A stretch of DNA of 7,868 nt from DASTCC01 sp035711465 (GTDB taxonomy: Bacteria > Acidobacteriota > Vicinamibacteria > Vicinamibacterales > SCN-69-37), in NCBI GenBank assembly GCA_035711465.1, contig DASTCC010000117.1:1-7868 (forward strand), in the 5' to 3' direction. The number at the start of each line of letters is the position of its first letter. The stretch's first letter is position 1. Under the pieces are notes generated by a model that saw nothing but the letters and a program-made list of their open reading frames with translations, was not told where the DNA came from and did no database searches. The translations under genes and the position numbers were made by a program. Of the stretch, positions 6,392-7,868 are shown piece after piece.

Positions 6392-7834
6392 ATGCGATAT
6401 CAGATCGGTGACATCTGTGTGGACGTCGATCGCAGGGTGTTGACGCGAGACGGTGTGTCGATCGCCGATGTGCCGTACCGCGTCGTCGGCGTCCTCGCCG
6501 CGCTGGCGGCCGCCGAGGGGCGGCTCGTCTCCAGGCAGTCGCTTCAGTCCGCGGTCTGGGGCGAGACTCACGTCGACCTGAACAGCGTCTCCCAGGCGGT
6601 GCGCGCGGCGAGGCTCCTGCTCGAGCAGATGGGCCAGCGGCCCGGATCGATTGAAACGGTGCCGGGCCGCGGCTATCGGCTGGTTGGACCAGTCCAGGCG
6701 GAAGATGGGAGCACCGCTGCAGTCGCGACCGTGGTCGGCCGGCGCGGTATGCGGCGGTATGCGGTGGCGACACTTCTCGTCGTCATCCTCGCGCTGTCGG
6801 CGCCCGAGCTGCGGCCCTCGCCTGACCGCGGAGCCGCACCACGCGATCATGTGAACATACCGGCCGTGCTGGCGCGCGTCGAAGAACGCGCCGCTACGCG
6901 GACGAGCGACGGACTCCGCGGCGCGGCAGCCGAGATTCTTGCGGCCCTTACGATCACGGAGGACGACTCGAGATTGCTCGCGGAGGCGGCCGAGATTCAC
7001 CACCTGATCGCCTTTTACGAGATCGATGATCCGCTGACCGCGAACGCGGCGGCCGAGGACCTGGCCGAGCGTGCACTCCAGCGCGACCCAACGCTCCGGC
7101 AGGCCTGGGCGGTCCTCGCATCGGTTCGTCTCGACCGGGACTGGGATCTTGCCGGCGCCGCACGCGACTTCAGGGCGGCGCTTCGCGGCGAGCCTGACGA
7201 TGTGTTGGCCCGGCATTGGACCGCATGGTGGCTGCTCGCGGCGGGGCGGACGGGCGAAGCCGCGGCGACCGTCGCCAACGCCGCCAAACTCGCGCCGTTG
7301 TCGCCTGCCGTCATAACGGCGCGGGCAACGTTCTCGTACTTCGCCGGTGATTACCGAGGCGCGGAGCGCGATGCGGTTGCCGCCCTCGTCATCACGCCGG
7401 ACGGCTACCGTCCGCACCTCCGGCTTGGCGTGCTGCACACGGTGCGCGGCGAGGAGACGAAGGCGATAGCTCACCTCCAGCGCGCGCATGAGCTCGCGCC
7501 TGATGTACCTGAGACGATCGCGACGCTCGGGCATGCCTCAGCGGTCTTCGGTCGCCGCCTGCAGGCGGAGGCATACCTCCGGATGCTGGACGAGCGAAGC
7601 AGCGCCGGCGAGAGACTCGGCTACCATCGCGCCATGGTGCTGCATGGGCTCGGCAGAGGGGACGAAGCAGTGGAGGCACTCTTGTCGGCGAGGCGGCACG
7701 GCGCGTTGTCGTTGGGCCTTCTCCGCGCCGAACCCCGGATCGCCGCGCTGCGACGTGACTCGCGAATTGCTCGCCTGATCGACGCCGCCGCCGTGACGGC
7801 GCAGCCGACCTTCTTTCCCGACCGACCACAGTAG
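6392..7834 (+). CDS. CadC-like membrane-anchored winged-helix regulator with periplasmic TPR domain
   Basis: This 480-residue one-component regulator has three parts. Residues 1-100 form an OmpR/PhoB-type winged helix (Trans_reg_C): VDVDRRVLTRDG beta sheet, LVSRQSLQSAVWG helix, VDLNSVSQAVRAARLLL recognition helix, and the wing SIETVPGRGYRLVG. A basic stretch RRGMRR (117-122) precedes one membrane helix (about 123-138), which puts the N-terminus in the cytoplasm. Residues 150-470 are alpha-helical TPR-like repeats, clearest around 223-267, 270-302, 305-336, 338-371 and 408-435, expected in the periplasm. The C-terminal EPRIAALRRDSRIARLI is typical of such regulators. No receiver aspartate domain, kinase or catalytic motif is present. 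The ATG at 6392 is preceded by GGTGAA repeats that double as candidate operator. The gene is divergent from the esterase, its likely target. The signal sensed is unknown. Confidence 0.85.
   Translation: MRYQIGDICVDVDRRVLTRDGVSIADVPYRVVGVLAALAAAEGRLVSRQSLQSAVWGETHVDLNSVSQAVRAARLLLEQMGQRPGSIETVPGRGYRLVGPVQAEDGSTAAVATVVGRRGMRRYAVATLLVVILALSAPELRPSPDRGAAPRDHVNIPAVLARVEERAATRTSDGLRGAAAEILAALTITEDDSRLLAEAAEIHHLIAFYEIDDPLTANAAAEDLAERALQRDPTLRQAWAVLASVRLDRDWDLAGAARDFRAALRGEPDDVLARHWTAWWLLAAGRTGEAAATVANAAKLAPLSPAVITARATFSYFAGDYRGAERDAVAALVITPDGYRPHLRLGVLHTVRGEETKAIAHLQRAHELAPDVPETIATLGHASAVFGRRLQAEAYLRMLDERSSAGERLGYHRAMVLHGLGRGDEAVEALLSARRHGALSLGLLRAEPRIAALRRDSRIARLIDAAAVTAQPTFFPDRPQ
6745..6764 (+). 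repeat. Perfect 10-bp tandem duplication inside the regulator gene
   Basis: CGGTATGCGG occurs twice back to back. It encodes the basic RGMRRYA stretch at the cytoplasm/membrane border. Because the unit is not a multiple of three, gain or loss of one copy would frameshift the gene after the DNA-binding domain and before the membrane helix. Confidence 0.6.
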
Positions 7835-7844
7835 TACTGTTGGC

Positions 7845-7862
7845 GCTCGGCGCGAGCCGAGC
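7845..7862 (+). terminator. Candidate transcription terminator hairpin after the regulator gene
   Basis: GCTCGGC and GCCGAGC form a perfect seven-base-pair stem closed by a GCGA (GNRA) tetraloop, beginning ten bases after the regulator stop. The six bases left in the window after it (TTGTAG) are only partly T-rich, so it is not a textbook intrinsic terminator; it may act with Rho, stabilise the 3' end, or serve a gene beyond the window. Confidence 0.5.
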
Positions 7863-7868
7863 TTGTAG

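Noticed and set aside
6182..7534. Long minus-strand open frame (450 codons) spanning the promoter region and regulator gene
   Set aside because: It is Arg-rich and runs antisense through the winged-helix/TPR gene and across the divergent promoter; its last part reads the esterase N-terminus in another frame. No recognisable domain.
1..7868. CRISPR array, tRNA, transposase or integrase
   Set aside because: No regularly spaced long repeats, no cloverleaf-like segments and no transposase or integrase motifs were seen on either strand.

Overview
This is a high-GC bacterial window (roughly two-thirds G+C by eye) with seven genes packed tightly on it; no gap between genes exceeds 100 bases. The gene mix (a sugar-acid dehydratase, a LigI-type amidohydrolase, a GT-C membrane glycosyltransferase with a C-terminal beta-rich domain, an exported esterase, and a CadC-like winged-helix/TPR regulator) and the codon usage would fit a soil or sediment Acidobacteriota, perhaps Vicinamibacteria. 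That assignment is inference only: there is no rRNA or marker gene here. No RNA gene, insertion sequence, CRISPR array or phage gene was seen.

Bases 1-2543 look like one plus-strand catabolic operon. It opens with the C-terminal two-thirds of an IlvD/Edd sugar-acid dehydratase (cut by the window start). Five bases later comes an amidohydrolase of the 2-pyrone-4,6-dicarboxylate lactonase/COG3618 type, then a four-helix DoxX-family membrane protein. A lactone hydrolase next to an aldonic-acid dehydratase is the usual arrangement in non-phosphorylative sugar oxidation, so an oxidised sugar or lactone is the likely substrate class; the actual sugar cannot be read from the sequence.

Bases 2621-5198 carry two more plus-strand genes: a 605-residue GT39/ArnT-like polytopic transferase with a soluble beta-rich tail, and a small secreted, probably lipid-anchored protein of unknown function. 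The second ends only 18 bases from the end of the convergent gene.

Bases 5217-7834 hold a divergent pair. An exported alpha/beta-hydrolase esterase runs on the minus strand, and a membrane-anchored winged-helix regulator with a periplasmic TPR domain runs on the plus strand. Their 92-base shared promoter region contains the most striking non-coding signal in the window: four GTGAA(T/A) direct repeats at steps of 11, 11 and 10 bases, so all on one face of the helix. This is the architecture bound by tandem OmpR-type winged helices. The pair may form a small envelope-sensing regulon in which the regulator controls itself and the esterase. A hairpin near the right edge may terminate the regulator transcript.
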